Source of the DNA: Phormidesmis priestleyi ULC007
GTDB lineage: Bacteria > Cyanobacteriota > Cyanobacteriia > Leptolyngbyales > Leptolyngbyaceae
Assembly: GCF_001895925.1 (NCBI RefSeq)
Contig: NZ_MPPI01000003.1
Coordinates: forward strand, 144,888 to 208,887
Reading direction: 5' to 3'
Length of the DNA stretch: 64,000 bases
Shown: in pieces, positions 25,496 through 36,680 of the stretch
Numbering within the stretch: the stretch's first letter is position 1
Layout: the number at the start of each line of letters is the position of its first letter
Position numbers and translations under genes: made by a program
Notes under the pieces: model-generated
What the model saw: the letters and a program-made list of their open reading frames with translations, nothing else
Database searches by the model: none
What the model was told of the DNA's origin: nothing

Positions 25496-27493
25496 CTATT
25501 CTTGAAATCGCGAGGTCGTGCAGTAGGGGCAATCTAGCCATTCTTGCTGCATCTCGGCACCGCAGCCTCGGCAAGTTAGCGAACTCTTGCGTTTAGCCCG
25601 CAGTTCTGCCTCTAAGCCAGTGTCGGTGAAGGTGACACGCTCGATTTCCTCAAAAGTAGTCAGACCTGTACGCACTAGATTTAGGCTATAGGAAAGTAGT
25701 GTTTGCATGCCTTCTTCGACCGCCGTTTCTTTGATTCGCTCGGTCGGTGCCCCTTCTGTAATCAAGGCTTGAATTCGTTCGGTTACCTTCATCACTTCAT
25801 AGACTCCCAAGCGTCCTTTGTAACCGCCTCCATTGCACTTCTGGCACAAGGTTCCATTGGCTCTTGCTTGTTGAATCTCGTGAGTTTGCAGCGTATTAGC
25901 TCTAAACAACGTTAATTGAGTATCACCAGAACTCGATAAGCCAAATCGCGCCAGTTCTTCGATCGTCGGCATATAAGGTTGTCTACACTCATCGCACACT
26001 CGACGCACGAGACGTTGAGCCACAACTCCTAAGAGGGCACCTGAGATCATGAAGGGTTCAACGCCCATCTCATCGAGTCGGGCGATCGCGCCAGCCGCGT
26101 CATTGGTGTGCAACGTGGTTAAAACCAAGTGTCCAGTGAGGGCAGCTTCGATCGCCGTCTTTGCCGTTTCGCGGTCACGAGTTTCACCCACCAAAATCAC
26201 ATCGGGGTCTTGCCGCAAAAAGGCTCGTAGCACTGCCGCAAAGTCCATTCCTTTTTCACGTAGAACTTGGACTTGAGTCAGACCAGGCAGCGAATACTCG
26301 ATCGGGTCTTCTACAGTACTGATATTTACGCCGGGGTCATTGCGTTCAGCCAAGGCAGAGTAAAGTGTGGTCGTTTTACCAGACCCAGTTGGGCCTGTGA
26401 CTAAAAGCAACCCAAAGGGACGGCTGACCATCTCTTGAACGGTTTCTAGCGAAACTGGATCGGTGATCAGCTTGTGCAAACCCAACTGCGTGACTGCGTT
26501 ATCCAGAATCCGCAAGACCACCTTCTCGCCGTAACGACTCGGAAGCGTGCTGACTCGAAAGTCTACTTTGCGACCGTCATAAACGCGTCGGATGCGTCCA
26601 TCTTGAGGCACTCGTCGCTCTGCAATATCGAGCAGCGCAATGATCTTAAAGCGAGCGGTGACGGCAGGAATAATCTTTTTGGGGAAGGGTTCAAATGCTT
26701 CTTGCAAGACGCCATCTTTCCGAAAGCGGACTCGCAAAACCTCTTCCTGTGGCTCAATGTGAATATCTGACACGCCCATTTGCAGCGCTTTGATCAAGAT
26801 TTTGTTGACTAAAGCAATGATCGGTGCGGCTTCGGCATCAGAGGCATCTAAATCTACTTCAGAAGCGTCATCGTCAAGATCTTCACCCAGCGATTCCAAG
26901 CCTTCCAGGTCAGATTTGACATCGACTTTTGACTCTTGCTCTATTTGCTTTTGGACTTCTAACGCAGTGTCACGGTGTTGTGACATCAAGCGCTGGTAAT
27001 CTTCTAACGTGATCACTAATCGCTGGAGGCTTAACCCTTTTGAGCGCAGAATTCGATTTAAGTCGTCTTGAGCAGCCAGGTTATCGGGATCAACCATCGC
27101 GACCAACACAAAAGGCGGTTGAGCGTCACTCTGGGCAAGGGGCAATAATTTATAGCGACTGCAAATCTCGATCGGAATCAAGGTATCAATCAACTGACTC
27201 ATCTGATTAGCCGAAATTTGACTAATTTCTGGATCGAGTGACTCTACGCCATAGAGAATCTTCAGTTCAAATAGTTGTTGCTTCTTGTATTGACGGAGTA
27301 AGTCTGGTGGAAGCGGCTGTCCCTTAATTTTCTCTAAAGCGGTAGCAAGCGATTCACCCGATCTACGACTCTCAGCGAGGGCTTGGTTTAACTGCTCACT
27401 GTTGACAAAACCAGACTGAATCAGCTTGTTTCCAAACGGGGAGGAATTATTTTGGACGATCAGAGCACGACGCTGAGAAGAGGAGTTAGTCAT
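25496..27493 (-). CDS. pilB: Type IV pilus extension ATPase PilB
   Basis: A 665-residue GspE/PilB ATPase that powers pilin polymerisation. Residues 20-175 are the MshEN/N1D-type domain, the ATPase core holds Walker A GPTGSGKT (367-374), EDPIEYSLP and the His box TGHLVLTTLHTND. A zinc-binding pair of CxxC motifs (VCDEC and CQKC) lies in the C-terminal domain as usual. In addition the last 27 residues carry a second CxxC pair (CRGC and CPYC) that looks like a small zinc ribbon. The acidic linker at 195-222 is low-complexity. Start ATG 27493. Confidence 0.96.
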   Translation of the reverse strand: MTNSSSQRRALIVQNNSSPFGNKLIQSGFVNSEQLNQALAESRRSGESLATALEKIKGQPLPPDLLRQYKKQQLFELKILYGVESLDPEISQISANQMSQLIDTLIPIEICSRYKLLPLAQSDAQPPFVLVAMVDPDNLAAQDDLNRILRSKGLSLQRLVITLEDYQRLMSQHRDTALEVQKQIEQESKVDVKSDLEGLESLGEDLDDDASEVDLDASDAEAAPIIALVNKILIKALQMGVSDIHIEPQEEVLRVRFRKDGVLQEAFEPFPKKIIPAVTARFKIIALLDIAERRVPQDGRIRRVYDGRKVDFRVSTLPSRYGEKVVLRILDNAVTQLGLHKLITDPVSLETVQEMVSRPFGLLLVTGPTGSGKTTTLYSALAERNDPGVNISTVEDPIEYSLPGLTQVQVLREKGMDFAAVLRAFLRQDPDVILVGETRDRETAKTAIEAALTGHLVLTTLHTNDAAGAIARLDEMGVEPFMISGALLGVVAQRLVRRVCDECRQPYMPTIEELARFGLSSSGDTQLTLFRANTLQTHEIQQARANGTLCQKCNGGGYKGRLGVYEVMKVTERIQALITEGAPTERIKETAVEEGMQTLLSYSLNLVRTGLTTFEEIERVTFTDTGLEAELRAKRKSSLTCRGCGAEMQQEWLDCPYCTTSRFQE

Positions 27494-27957
27494 AATGGCT
27501 GAACGAAGATCTCCTTGTAAAACATTCCCAAAAAACTTTAGAAAGACTCGTCAAATGTTCCACGAACTTGCTGAGAGGAGTGAAGTGGATGCAAACGCTC
27601 CTTCAGCCCTGCCAAGCTCTATCGACATTTGCTAAGTGAGATCATGGTAATGGCAAATTTGATAGGGGGACGATCGAAATATAGAAGTTGGTACAGATAA
27701 TAACGGTTGTAGATAGCTCTCGTCGGAGTTTTTTACGACTATTTTTAGAAGATCTTTTTCTAGTATCTATATTTTTCAGATCCAGCAGTCACTTAACCCC
27801 TCATTTTTTAGGTGAAATTCAGTCAGAATGCCTTTGTCAGGATATGATGCTTTACGTTTGGCAGGTCGCAGAAACCTAGCATCCTGTAAACGATTAGGTA
27901 GGATGAAGAGAAGCCTTAGCTAAGGTAAGCGATCTTTAATGAGGGGATAAGCGCACG
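27494..27957. other. Divergent intergenic region between pilB and grpE
   Basis: About 460 bases holding the promoters for pilB (minus) and for the grpE-dnaK-dnaJ operon (plus). I searched for the CIRCE heat-shock operator (TTAGCACTC-N9-GAGTGCTAA) and did not see it. A plus-strand frame at 27688-27879 is low-complexity and unlikely to be a gene. GAGGGG at 27940-27945 is the likely ribosome-binding site for grpE. Confidence 0.5.
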
Positions 27958-28683
27958 ATGATTGACGAAGAAAATCAGCTACAAGAGACTCAAGCTTCAA
28001 CAACTACTTCAGAAGGGGTGCCGACTCTAAATCCGCAACCGGGGGAAAGCGAGGTGCCTCAGACCGATGTTCAAGCTTCTGACGGGCTGCTAGGAGCCGA
28101 GAAAGCCCTACCTAAGAACGCGGTGGAGGATGACACCGACTATGAAGCAGCCTTTATGGATCTCCGCTCAACCTTTGCGACAAAAGAGCGAGAGTTAGAG
28201 GCTCTAAAAGCGCAGCTAGAAGACCGCAACAATCAATATTTACGAATTGTGGCGGATTTTGAAAACTTCCGCAGACGAACTCAGAAAGAGAAAGAAGACT
28301 TAGAGCAGCAGATCAAATGCTCTACCCTCAATGAGTTGCTGCCTGTGGTCGATAACTTTGAGCGCGCCCGATCGCACATCAAACCCCAAACCGACGGGGA
28401 GATGAATATTCACAAAAGCTATCAAAGTGTTTATAAGCAACTCGTCGATTGTCTCAAACGAGTCGGAGTGGCTCCGATGCGATCGGACGGGAAAGAGTTT
28501 GACCCCAATCTTCATGAAGCCGTCATGAGAGAGCCAACTAGCGAACATCCAGAAGGCACGGTTATTGAAGAACTAGTGCGAGGATATATGCTGGGCGATC
28601 GAGTCTTACGGCATGCCATGGTTAAAGTTGCAGCGCCACCAGAAGACGGAGAAATTCCAGCAACCGCAGGGGCAACTGAGTAA
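27958..28683 (+). CDS. grpE: Nucleotide exchange factor GrpE
   Basis: A 241-residue GrpE, which releases ADP from DnaK. A disordered acidic N-terminus (residues 1-60) is followed by the coiled coil (KERELEALKAQLEDRNNQYL), the signature RIVADFENFRRRTQKEKED and the C-terminal beta domain with VGVAPMRSDGKEFDPNLHEAV. Start ATG 27958. First gene of a chaperone operon with dnaK and dnaJ. Confidence 0.96.
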   Translation: MIDEENQLQETQASTTTSEGVPTLNPQPGESEVPQTDVQASDGLLGAEKALPKNAVEDDTDYEAAFMDLRSTFATKERELEALKAQLEDRNNQYLRIVADFENFRRRTQKEKEDLEQQIKCSTLNELLPVVDNFERARSHIKPQTDGEMNIHKSYQSVYKQLVDCLKRVGVAPMRSDGKEFDPNLHEAVMREPTSEHPEGTVIEELVRGYMLGDRVLRHAMVKVAAPPEDGEIPATAGATE

Positions 28684-28940
28684 ACCTTGCATCAAGAGTT
28701 TGTAGTTTCATTGCTGTCAGACGAAAGCCCGTGCTACGCTCGAAGCTAAGTAATCTAAGGCTTACTGTGGGTTTGATTTGCAGCTAGGACGTTACAACTA
28801 TTTGAAGATAGGGAATAATTCGGATTAAGCGACTGAGCTTGTGAATAACTTTCGTGAATGGCTACGGAAAACTCAGGGTATCAGTTGCATCAATCTCTCA
28901 GTTCTGCATTCATCTCGCATAATCTTCACCGACGCTAGCT

Positions 28941-30908
28941 ATGGGAAAAGTCATTGGTATCGACTTAGGCACGACCAACAGTTGCGTTGCTGTCTTAGAA
29001 GGCGGTCAGCCCGTTGTCATCTCCAACTCTGAGGGCGGAAGAACCACCCCCAGTATGGTTGGCTTTGGCAAGGCTGGCGATCGTTTAGTCGGTCAATTAG
29101 CCAAACGTCAAGCTGTCACTAATGCTGAAAACACAATTTTCAGCATCAAACGCTTTATTGGTCGCCGTTGGGACGATACCCAGACAGAGCGTTCTCGCGT
29201 TCCCTATAACTGTGTCAAGGGCAAAGATGACACAGTAGACGTGCAAATTCGGGGACGGAACTATACGCCTCAAGAAATCTCAGCCATGATTCTGCAAAAG
29301 CTTAAGCAGGATGCTGAGAATTACTTAGGAGAGGCAGTTACGCAGGCCGTGATTACCGTCCCCGCTTATTTTAGTGATGCTCAACGTCAAGCGACGAAAG
29401 ATGCAGGAACGATCGCTGGGCTAGAAGTGCTGCGAATTATTAATGAGCCTACGGCTGCCGCCCTTGCTTATGGCTTGGATAAGCAGGATCAGGAACAATG
29501 CGTACTGGTGTTTGACTTGGGTGGCGGCACCTTTGACGTGTCCATTCTTCAGCTAGGAGACGGCGTTTTTGAGGTCAAAGCAACCTCTGGTAATAATCAC
29601 TTGGGCGGCGATGACTTTGATGGCTGCGTTGTGCAGTGGATGATTGAGGCATTTCGGCAGCAGGAAACCATCGATCTGTCGGTGGACAAGATGGCACTGC
29701 AACGTCTGCGAGAAGCAGCAGAAAAAGCCAAGATTGAGCTTTCTGGAACGTTGAGTACTTCTATCAACTTACCGTTCATTACGGCTGATGAGACGGGCCC
29801 TAAGCATCTAGAGACGGAGTTGACCCGCTCCAAATTTGAAGAACTGACCAGCACCTTGATCCAAAATACGATCGAGCCAATGAAACAGGCGCTCAAGGAT
29901 GCCGAACTCACGATCGAGGAGATCGATCGAATTATTCTAGTCGGCGGCTCTACTCGCATCCCATCGGTTCAAGATGCTCTGCGAAAATTCTTTAATGGCA
30001 AAGCGCCCGATCGTTCTGTCAACCCCGATGAAGCCGTTGCCCTGGGCGCAGCAATCCAAGCAGGTGTGCTAGGTGGGGAAGTCAAAGACCTGCTGCTGCT
30101 CGATGTCACCCCCCTCTCATTAGGAATCGAAACCTTGGGAGAAGTCTTCACTAGAGTGATTGAGCGTAACACCACCGTTCCAACCAGCAAAACTCAAGTC
30201 TTCTCCACGGCAACTGACGGGCAAACCTCTGTTGAAATCCACGTCCTTCAAGGTGAACGGGCGATGGCGAAAGATAATAAGAGTTTAGGCAAGTTTCAAC
30301 TGACGGGCATTCCACCAGCGCCGCGAGGAGTTCCTCAAATTGAAGTTGCGTTTGATATTGATGCTAATGGCATTCTCAAGGTTTCTGCCCGTGATAAAGG
30401 CACTAACCGTGAACAGAGCGTCGAAATCTCTAACACTGGCGGCTTAAGCGGCAGCGAGATTGAGCGCATGAAGCAAGAGGCAGAAGTCTTTGCTGAAGAA
30501 GACACTCGTCGAAAATATCGCGTTGAGCTACGAAACAAGGCAGACAACTTGTTTTCTAGCTACGAGTCTACGATGCGAGACAATGGTGAGTTTATCAGCG
30601 ACAGCCTCAAGGCTCAGGCAAACGAAAAAGTTGCCGAACTGAAAACTGCGATCGCCGATCCCAAAATCAGCATTGAGGATCTGACTCAAAAAGTAGATGC
30701 GCTGCAACAGATTTTGTTTGCGATCGGCGCTGCCGTCTATGGAAGTCTAAACCAAGACCACGAAGACTTTGGCAAGTCATCGAATAATGACGCTCCGAAA
30801 ACACCTGCTGCATCAAACAGTGATTTTGATTTTGACAACGACGAAACCGTTCCGGCAGATTTTGAGAATGATGCTACGATCACGGCTGACTATGAAGCGG
30901 TCGATTGA
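28941..30908 (+). CDS. dnaK: Molecular chaperone DnaK (Hsp70)
   Basis: A 655-residue Hsp70. The three family signatures are visible: [22 protein letters not shown] and [13 protein letters not shown]. The substrate-binding domain begins about residue 385 ([14 protein letters not shown]). The C-terminal tail is acidic and degenerate ([17 protein letters not shown]) instead of ending in the EEVD-like motif. It is 257 bases after grpE and 189 before dnaJ, with room for separate promoters. Confidence 0.97.
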   Translation: MGKVIGIDLGTTNSCVAVLEGGQPVVISNSEGGRTTPSMVGFGKAGDRLVGQLAKRQAVTNAENTIFSIKRFIGRRWDDTQTERSRVPYNCVKGKDDTVDVQIRGRNYTPQEISAMILQKLKQDAENYLGEAVTQAVITVPAYFSDAQRQATKDAGTIAGLEVLRIINEPTAAALAYGLDKQDQEQCVLVFDLGGGTFDVSILQLGDGVFEVKATSGNNHLGGDDFDGCVVQWMIEAFRQQETIDLSVDKMALQRLREAAEKAKIELSGTLSTSINLPFITADETGPKHLETELTRSKFEELTSTLIQNTIEPMKQALKDAELTIEEIDRIILVGGSTRIPSVQDALRKFFNGKAPDRSVNPDEAVALGAAIQAGVLGGEVKDLLLLDVTPLSLGIETLGEVFTRVIERNTTVPTSKTQVFSTATDGQTSVEIHVLQGERAMAKDNKSLGKFQLTGIPPAPRGVPQIEVAFDIDANGILKVSARDKGTNREQSVEISNTGGLSGSEIERMKQEAEVFAEEDTRRKYRVELRNKADNLFSSYESTMRDNGEFISDSLKAQANEKVAELKTAIADPKISIEDLTQKVDALQQILFAIGAAVYGSLNQDHEDFGKSSNNDAPKTPAASNSDFDFDNDETVPADFENDATITADYEAVD

Positions 30909-31097
30909 TCAAAAATACTCAGATGTTCGATCGGAGGCTTCGATTTGCCAAAGTTTGTGACCTCATCCTCATCCGTCCGCTAGATTTATTGCATAAATGC
31001 TAGATTTAGGTCTGAAGCGTTGATTTTGACTCAACCAAAATCGCGACTTGTGAGAAGTTTGAGAACCTAGCCCCCTCTACCCCTGACACAGCGTTCT

Positions 31098-32234
31098 ATG
31101 GCTCGTGACTATTATGAAATTCTGGGTGTCGCTCGCGAAGCAGACAAGGAAGAAATTAAGCAAGCCTACCGCCGTTTAGCTCGCAAATATCATCCCGATG
31201 TCAACAAAGAGACGGGAGGCGAGGAGCGGTTTAAAGAAATTAACCTGGCTTATGAGGTGCTTTCAGAACCTGAAACTCGCGCCCGCTACGATCGCTTTGG
31301 CGAGGCAGGGGTTGGGTCTGCAGCAGGTACAGGTGGATTTGATGTCGGCGACATGGGAGGCTTTGCAGACATCTTTGAAAGCTTTTTCAACGGCTTTTCG
31401 GGAGGCGCTCCGGGTGGTCAGCAAACTGCTCGTCGGCGAGGCGGTCCAGTTAGAGGCGATGATCTGCGGCTCGACCTCAAGCTCGATTTCCGGGAAGCTG
31501 TTTTTGGTGGCGAAAAAGAAATTCGCATTAGCCATTTAGAAACTTGTACGAACTGTAGTGGTTCAGGCGCAAAACCTGGGACTCGTCCTCGCACCTGTTC
31601 GACCTGTTCTGGGGCGGGACAAGTTCGTCGAGCGACGCGCACCCCTTTTGGTAGCTTTACTCAAGTCTCAGTCTGTCCAACCTGTAATGGAACGGGGCAG
31701 GTCGTTGAGGAAAAATGTGAAGTTTGCAGCGGCGATGGACAGCGACAAGAGACTAAGAAGCTCAAAATCACGATCCCGGCGGGGGTAGATAATGGAACTC
31801 GTTTGCGGGTTTCAGAGGCGGGAGACGCAGGACAACGAAATGGTCCTCCCGGAGATCTCTACGTTTATCTGTTCATCAACGAGGATGCTGAGTTTCAGCG
31901 AGAGGGCATCAACATCCTGTCTGAGATCAAGGTGAGCTACTTGCAGGCAATTTTAGGAAGTCGCATAGAAATCAACACGGTAGACGGCACCGAAGAGCTG
32001 ACCATTCCTCCAGGAACCCAGCCTGACACGGTTCTAACGCTAGAAAGCCGAGGAGTGCCCAAGTTGGGAAACCCTGTGAGTCGTGGGGATCACCTGATCA
32101 CGATTTCAGTAGATATCCCAAATCGCATTAGTGTTGAGGAGCGAGAGTTGCTGGAAAAATTGGCAAAAATTCGGGGCGATCGCGTGGGAAAGGGCGGAAT
32201 TGAAGGTTTTTTCGGTAAGGTGTTTGGCGGATGA
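31098..32234 (+). CDS. dnaJ: Molecular chaperone DnaJ (Hsp40, type I)
   Basis: A 378-residue co-chaperone. The J domain (1-70) has the HPD motif in KYHPDVNKE; a Gly/Phe-rich region (75-110) follows, then four zinc motifs of the CxxCxGxG type ([32 protein letters not shown]) and the C-terminal substrate-binding domain. All elements of a type I DnaJ are present. Its TGA stop overlaps the ATG of the TusA-like gene (ATGA at 32231-32234). Confidence 0.97.
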   Translation: MARDYYEILGVAREADKEEIKQAYRRLARKYHPDVNKETGGEERFKEINLAYEVLSEPETRARYDRFGEAGVGSAAGTGGFDVGDMGGFADIFESFFNGFSGGAPGGQQTARRRGGPVRGDDLRLDLKLDFREAVFGGEKEIRISHLETCTNCSGSGAKPGTRPRTCSTCSGAGQVRRATRTPFGSFTQVSVCPTCNGTGQVVEEKCEVCSGDGQRQETKKLKITIPAGVDNGTRLRVSEAGDAGQRNGPPGDLYVYLFINEDAEFQREGINILSEIKVSYLQAILGSRIEINTVDGTEELTIPPGTQPDTVLTLESRGVPKLGNPVSRGDHLITISVDIPNRISVEERELLEKLAKIRGDRVGKGGIEGFFGKVFGG

Positions 32235-32479
32235 GTGCTTCTGATGTCACTTCTGATTCTTCTAATGTGCAGATGGATCTGCGCGGAACCCCTTGCCCAA
32301 TTAATTTTGTTCGTACCAAACTGCGTTTAGAGCAAATGCAGCCCGGTTCTTTGCTAGAAGTTTGGCTTGATCCAGGTGAGCCGATCGAGCAAGTTCCTGA
32401 CAGTTTGACGATGGAAGGATATCGCATTGAAGCGATCGAAGATCGATCTGGCTTCTTCGCCGTGAAAGTCCGTTGCTAG
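32231..32479 (+). CDS. TusA/SirA family sulfurtransferase-like protein
   Basis: An 82-residue protein with the family core [20 protein letters not shown] containing the active cysteine of the CPxP-type motif (here CPIN), then [14 protein letters not shown] and VKVRC at the end. TusA proteins carry persulfide sulfur for thiomodification or cofactor synthesis. It overlaps dnaJ by 4 bases and is followed by rsgA after 19 bases, an order that is conserved in cyanobacteria. The acceptor is unknown. Confidence 0.85.
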   Translation: MSASDVTSDSSNVQMDLRGTPCPINFVRTKLRLEQMQPGSLLEVWLDPGEPIEQVPDSLTMEGYRIEAIEDRSGFFAVKVRC

Positions 32480-32498
32480 TCTCAAAAGGCTCCTGGTT

Positions 32499-33623
32499 AT
32501 GAGTTCTGAGTCAGAAAACTTAACCCGTGTGTCTGATGAAGTGACCCTATCACAAAGCCCAGAGTCTCTCTTGGGCAAGGTTCTGGCGGTTCAAGCAAAT
32601 TATTATTGGGTGCGGGTAGAAGGGGAGCATCTCAAGTCGATGCTGTTGTGTACTCGGCGATCGCTCTTGAAAAAGATTGGTCAACGGGTGATGGTGGGCG
32701 ATCAGGTGCGAGTCGAAGAGCCGGATTGGATTCAAGGAAGCGGCGCGATCGCAGAGATTTTCCCGCGTCGTTCTGAGTTGGATCGTCCGCCGATCGCCAA
32801 TGCTGATCAAATTCTTTTAGTATTTGCGCTGGCAGAACCGACGATTGAGCCTTATCAACTCAGCAGATTTTTGATCAAAGCTGAATCGACAGGCTCAGAG
32901 GTCTGTCTTTGCTTAAGTAAGAGCGATCTCGCCATCCTAGAGGAAAAACAACATTGGTCGCAGCGATTAGCAGCATGGGGTTACAACCCGCTTTTTATTA
33001 GTGTGCGTCAGAGCATTGGGCTATCAGAGATTCACGATCGCCTCAGTCAGAAAATTACAGTGGTTGCAGGCCCTTCTGGGGTTGGCAAGTCGAGTTTGAT
33101 TAATCAACTGATTCCCGCCGCAAATTTGCGAACGGGAACCGTGTCGGGCAAGTTGGCAAAGGGTCGCCACACGACGCGCCACACAGAGTTATTTGAGTTG
33201 CCACTGGGCGGACTTTTAGCCGATACTCCTGGATTTAATCAGCCTGATTTAGACCGCTCTCCAGAGGATTTAGCGAGCTACTTCCCAGAAATTCGGCAGA
33301 GATTAGCAGTAGCGAGATGCCAGTTTAATGATTGCACGCACCGCGACGAGCCGGGGTGTGTAGTGCGGGGAGAGTGGGAGCGCTACGAACACTACTTGAT
33401 TTTTTTGGAAGAGGCGATCGTCTTTCAAGCTCATCTCAATCAGCAGTCTGACCCCGATGCGGTGATGAAGCTAAAAAGCAAGAAGGGTGAGGCGCAATAT
33501 GAACCCAGACTCGACACGAAAAAGTATCGGCAAGAGTCGCGGCGGACTCGGCAGCAATCACTTAAGCATGACATCGATCGTTGGATGAAAAGTGATGAAG
33601 ATGAGAGCGACTCAGTGGATTAA
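32499..33623 (+). CDS. rsgA: Ribosome small subunit-dependent GTPase A
   Basis: A 374-residue circularly permuted GTPase that assists 30S subunit maturation. An OB-fold (about 25-95) comes first; the permuted GTPase order is visible: LSKSDL (G4), then GPSGVGKSSLIN (G1) and LADTPGF (G3). The C-terminal zinc site has CQFNDCTHRDEPGC. The last 60 residues are charged (KKYRQESRRTRQQS) and resemble an RNA-binding tail. Start ATG 32499. Tail-to-tail with the DUF445 gene with 5 bases between. Confidence 0.95.
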   Translation: MSSESENLTRVSDEVTLSQSPESLLGKVLAVQANYYWVRVEGEHLKSMLLCTRRSLLKKIGQRVMVGDQVRVEEPDWIQGSGAIAEIFPRRSELDRPPIANADQILLVFALAEPTIEPYQLSRFLIKAESTGSEVCLCLSKSDLAILEEKQHWSQRLAAWGYNPLFISVRQSIGLSEIHDRLSQKITVVAGPSGVGKSSLINQLIPAANLRTGTVSGKLAKGRHTTRHTELFELPLGGLLADTPGFNQPDLDRSPEDLASYFPEIRQRLAVARCQFNDCTHRDEPGCVVRGEWERYEHYLIFLEEAIVFQAHLNQQSDPDAVMKLKSKKGEAQYEPRLDTKKYRQESRRTRQQSLKHDIDRWMKSDEDESDSVD

Positions 33624-33628
33624 TGAAT

Positions 33629-34858
33629 CTAGCGAATCAGCAACACCGCAGACTGAAGCAGACCAATCACAAAACCTAGAATGCCGCCCAAATTAACGAT
33701 CGCTTGCAGCTCACTTTTCACAATGCCATTAATCGCGTTTTCTAAGTCTGCGGGAGACGTGGCTTTGACTCGATCGACAATTACCTGATCAATATTTAAA
33801 ATCGGAATCGCTTGAGCCACAATATTTTCGAGATCTCGCTCAAGATATCGCTCTAAAATCAACGCTAACTCCTGACTGATCACTTCTAACGAGCCAGTCA
33901 CCGCATCCGACGTTTGCAGCCGAGTCAGAATTACCGATGCCACGTTTTCCCAATCAACCGACTCACTTAAGCCCTGCAACACTTCAGCCCCTCGGTCTTG
34001 CAGATAGTGACGGACGCTTTCACGCATAGTTTTGCGGAGTTGTCTGACGGTCGAAACGGGGAGGTTTTGCAGCGATAGGTTTCGCAACCATTCCTTTAAA
34101 CGCGACTTAACGCCCAGCGAGAAGACTAACTCTGCGAGAAGGGTGTTGCAGGCTTCTTTCTCGTCTAAACAGAAGGCTCGTAAACGAACCAGCGAGTTAC
34201 GAACGCCAAAGAGATTAGCGACGACCCAATAAGTGCCACTAGTTTTTTCGCGAAAGCCCTCGTCAATGACCTGGATGTTGCGATCGGTCAAAAAATCAAT
34301 CAGCACTTGACGAATGCGATCGGGCGGTGCCACTACTTGAGTCACCCAATCAGCCAGTTTCCCCGATTGGTCATCATTGAGCTGAAACTCTAGAATCACT
34401 CTATCGAAAATCTGATTAAGCTGCTCTTCTAGAAATTCTTCGCGCCGTGCCAGCACTTTCAGGAGTCGCGGCAACGACTGTCCAAATAGATCTCGCAGAA
34501 TGTTTGCCAAGATTTTGGCAGTTTTCTGCTCTTTATCTGATTCAAGTTGCTCAAGTGCCAGTTTTAACAACCACAGCAAAGCACTCTGCACTCGCTCAGT
34601 TTGCAGCAACCGACGTGCCAGCTTTTGCAACTCATCGGGAGTCAGCAACGACCCCATAATCGTGTCAGAAATCCGCTTGGCGAGGCGTTCTTGGTTGCGA
34701 GGAATCAGACCGGGCGTAAATGGAATGCGCTGTTTGCCGAGGTAGAGTGCCCGATAGGGGCGAAACAGCATTTTGATCGCGACATCGTTGGTGAAATAAC
34801 CAATAATTCCACCAACAACCGGAGGAGCAACAAAGAGCCAGAGTGTAGAGAGATCCAA
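33629..34858 (-). CDS. DUF445 family membrane protein
   Basis: A 409-residue protein with one hydrophobic helix at each end: [20 protein letters not shown] at the N-terminus and [19 protein letters not shown] at the C-terminus, joined by a long helical region. The segment [20 protein letters not shown] followed by [15 protein letters not shown] is the DUF445 hallmark. The family is widespread in bacteria, and its function is not established. Start ATG 34858. Confidence 0.9.
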   Translation of the reverse strand: MDLSTLWLFVAPPVVGGIIGYFTNDVAIKMLFRPYRALYLGKQRIPFTPGLIPRNQERLAKRISDTIMGSLLTPDELQKLARRLLQTERVQSALLWLLKLALEQLESDKEQKTAKILANILRDLFGQSLPRLLKVLARREEFLEEQLNQIFDRVILEFQLNDDQSGKLADWVTQVVAPPDRIRQVLIDFLTDRNIQVIDEGFREKTSGTYWVVANLFGVRNSLVRLRAFCLDEKEACNTLLAELVFSLGVKSRLKEWLRNLSLQNLPVSTVRQLRKTMRESVRHYLQDRGAEVLQGLSESVDWENVASVILTRLQTSDAVTGSLEVISQELALILERYLERDLENIVAQAIPILNIDQVIVDRVKATSPADLENAINGIVKSELQAIVNLGGILGFVIGLLQSAVLLIR

Positions 34859-34923
34859 GGCAGCGTTTTGAGTTTTGAATATTGAAGGTTGAATGTTGAG
34901 GTCAAAACTGAGAACTCAACACT

Positions 34924-35616
34924 CTATTTCTGTATCACTAATACTCCCATCGTACCCCCGGCAGTGGGATAGTGTGTGGCTGACACAAATCCGGCTTGGT
35001 TAGCGAGGCTAACTTGCTTCGCTCCGGTCGGAAATTTATCGAGACTGGGTGCGATGTAGGCATATTCTTCGGTGAAGCCCAGTCGATGAGCTGCCGGAAC
35101 CACCACTTCATCGAGATACCACTTCTGGAACGATCGCACCCACACATTGTTAGGACGGTGCATGTCGAGAATGGCAGCTTTTGCTCCCGGCTTAAGGACT
35201 CGATAGATTTCTTTGAGACTGAGCAAAATATCGGTGACGTTTCGTAGACCGTAACCCATTGTGGCGCAATCAAACTGGTTTTCATCGAAGGGGAGCGTCA
35301 AAACATCCGATTCGACCCAGTGAATAGGAGGTTTGAGACAGCGGCGATCGGCTCGATCGCGGGCGACTGCCAACTGAACCGAAGAAAAATCAACGCCATA
35401 AACCTGCCCCGTTTTGCCCACTTTTTCGGCTAACATTTGGGCAATGTCCCCGCTACCGCAGCAGAGATCGAGGCACACATCTCCGGGTTTAGCACCGCTC
35501 CACTTGACCGCCATCTGTTTCCAGATGCGGTGTTGACCGAAACTGAGAACCGTATTTAGCTCGTCGTAGACAGGAGCGATGCGATCGAACAAGGCTTGGA
35601 TTTGGTCAGAATTCAT
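34924..35616 (-). CDS. menG: Demethylphylloquinone/menaquinone methyltransferase
   Basis: About 230 residues from ATG 35616 (TTG 35631 would add five). It is a class I methyltransferase of the UbiE/MenG family: FDRIAPVYDELNTVLSFGQHR at the N-terminus, SAM motif LDLCCGSGDIA, and the later PTAGGTMGVLVIQK. In cyanobacteria this family performs the last step of phylloquinone synthesis for photosystem I. It lies 65 bases upstream of the DUF445 gene on the same strand. Confidence 0.93.
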   Translation of the reverse strand: MNSDQIQALFDRIAPVYDELNTVLSFGQHRIWKQMAVKWSGAKPGDVCLDLCCGSGDIAQMLAEKVGKTGQVYGVDFSSVQLAVARDRADRRCLKPPIHWVESDVLTLPFDENQFDCATMGYGLRNVTDILLSLKEIYRVLKPGAKAAILDMHRPNNVWVRSFQKWYLDEVVVPAAHRLGFTEEYAYIAPSLDKFPTGAKQVSLANQAGFVSATHYPTAGGTMGVLVIQK

Positions 35617-35717
35617 CAATTTTGGAGTCAAGACTTAATGAAAGAAGCAAGTCTTTAGAATTCTAGATTTTAAAGACCTCCTTTTTGGCTTTAGGCTGCT
35701 AAATCGTAAGAATCAGT

Positions 35718-36680
35718 TCAAAATTGCGATGCCATCCCTGGGGAATAACGGCTACACGTTAGCGCTAGCGCGATCTGTTGGGCAGACAGATGCAACAGCA
35801 TTAATTCATCGTCTCTGAGAGTGCAAGGCTGTCTCCATTGCAGTGATAACACCGCCAGCACTTCGCCCCGCAGCGTCACCGGAACAATCAGATGTGCTTG
35901 AACGCCAGAATTAGCGTAGTGAGCAACTTCTGACAAGCTTGCATCGGCAGGGACATTCACAGAAACCTGGATTTTTTGAGCGACGATCGCTGCTTGCACC
36001 ATCGGGTCTTTCTCTAACCAATTTTCTAAAGACTCGGCTGAACTGTAGCTTCCTTGAGCCGTGAGCGTTCCTTGCTCAACGAGTTGCAAAATGCAGCCAT
36101 CTGCCAGAAAATTCTTGCCAAATGCGGCGGCGATCGGTTCCAGTGTGCTTTCTAAGCTAGAAGCATCTTGAGCGACGTAGACAATCGTCGAGAGCAGAGC
36201 GGTTTGAGCTTGCGATCGTCGCAGTTCTTCAGTCCGTTGTTTTAGCAACTCGTAAGTTTCGGCGGCTCGCTGCACCACCGCTTTCAGCTCGCTAGGGTCC
36301 CAAGGCTTGGTGATGTATTTGTAGACTTGTCCTGAGTTAATCGCTTCAACCAGATCCTCAACGTCGGTAAATCCGGTGAGAATAATCCGCATCGTGTCGG
36401 GAAACTGGGGCACGGTACGGCTCAAAAATTCCGTTCCTTTCATTTCGGGCATCCGTTGATCGGAGATAATCACCGCGACTTCTCCTTCAGCAGACAGCAC
36501 TTCTAAGGCTTGAATTCCGCTTTCGGCTTTGAGAACTTGAAAATCTCGCCGAAAGGTGCGGTAAAGCAAATCAAGATTATCTGGCTCATCGTCAACCACC
36601 AGCATTTTGGTCTTTTTAGGACGCTCTAAACTCATCGACTGGCGGCTAACGGGATCAAGCTCTGGAACTGTATATTCCAT
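35718..36680 (-). CDS. Response regulator with receiver and GAF domains
   Basis: About 320 residues from ATG 36680. Residues 25-145 are a receiver domain: acidic pair VVDDEPD, phospho-acceptor aspartate in IISDQRMPEMKG, threonine LTGFTD and lysine in KYITKPW. A short coiled coil (ETYELLKQRTEELRRSQAQT) leads to a GAF-like domain (about 165-315) with LIVPVTLRGEVLAVLSLQW. No DNA-binding or enzymatic output is seen, so it probably relays a signal to a partner kinase or cyclase. The sensor kinase is not in the window. Confidence 0.88.
   Translation of the reverse strand: MEYTVPELDPVSRQSMSLERPKKTKMLVVDDEPDNLDLLYRTFRRDFQVLKAESGIQALEVLSAEGEVAVIISDQRMPEMKGTEFLSRTVPQFPDTMRIILTGFTDVEDLVEAINSGQVYKYITKPWDPSELKAVVQRAAETYELLKQRTEELRRSQAQTALLSTIVYVAQDASSLESTLEPIAAAFGKNFLADGCILQLVEQGTLTAQGSYSSAESLENWLEKDPMVQAAIVAQKIQVSVNVPADASLSEVAHYANSGVQAHLIVPVTLRGEVLAVLSLQWRQPCTLRDDELMLLHLSAQQIALALTCSRYSPGMASQF

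Noticed and set aside
27494-27957. Expected CIRCE operator before grpE-dnaK
   Set aside because: No TTAGCACTC-N9-GAGTGCTAA pattern is seen; dnaK operons in cyanobacteria often lack it.
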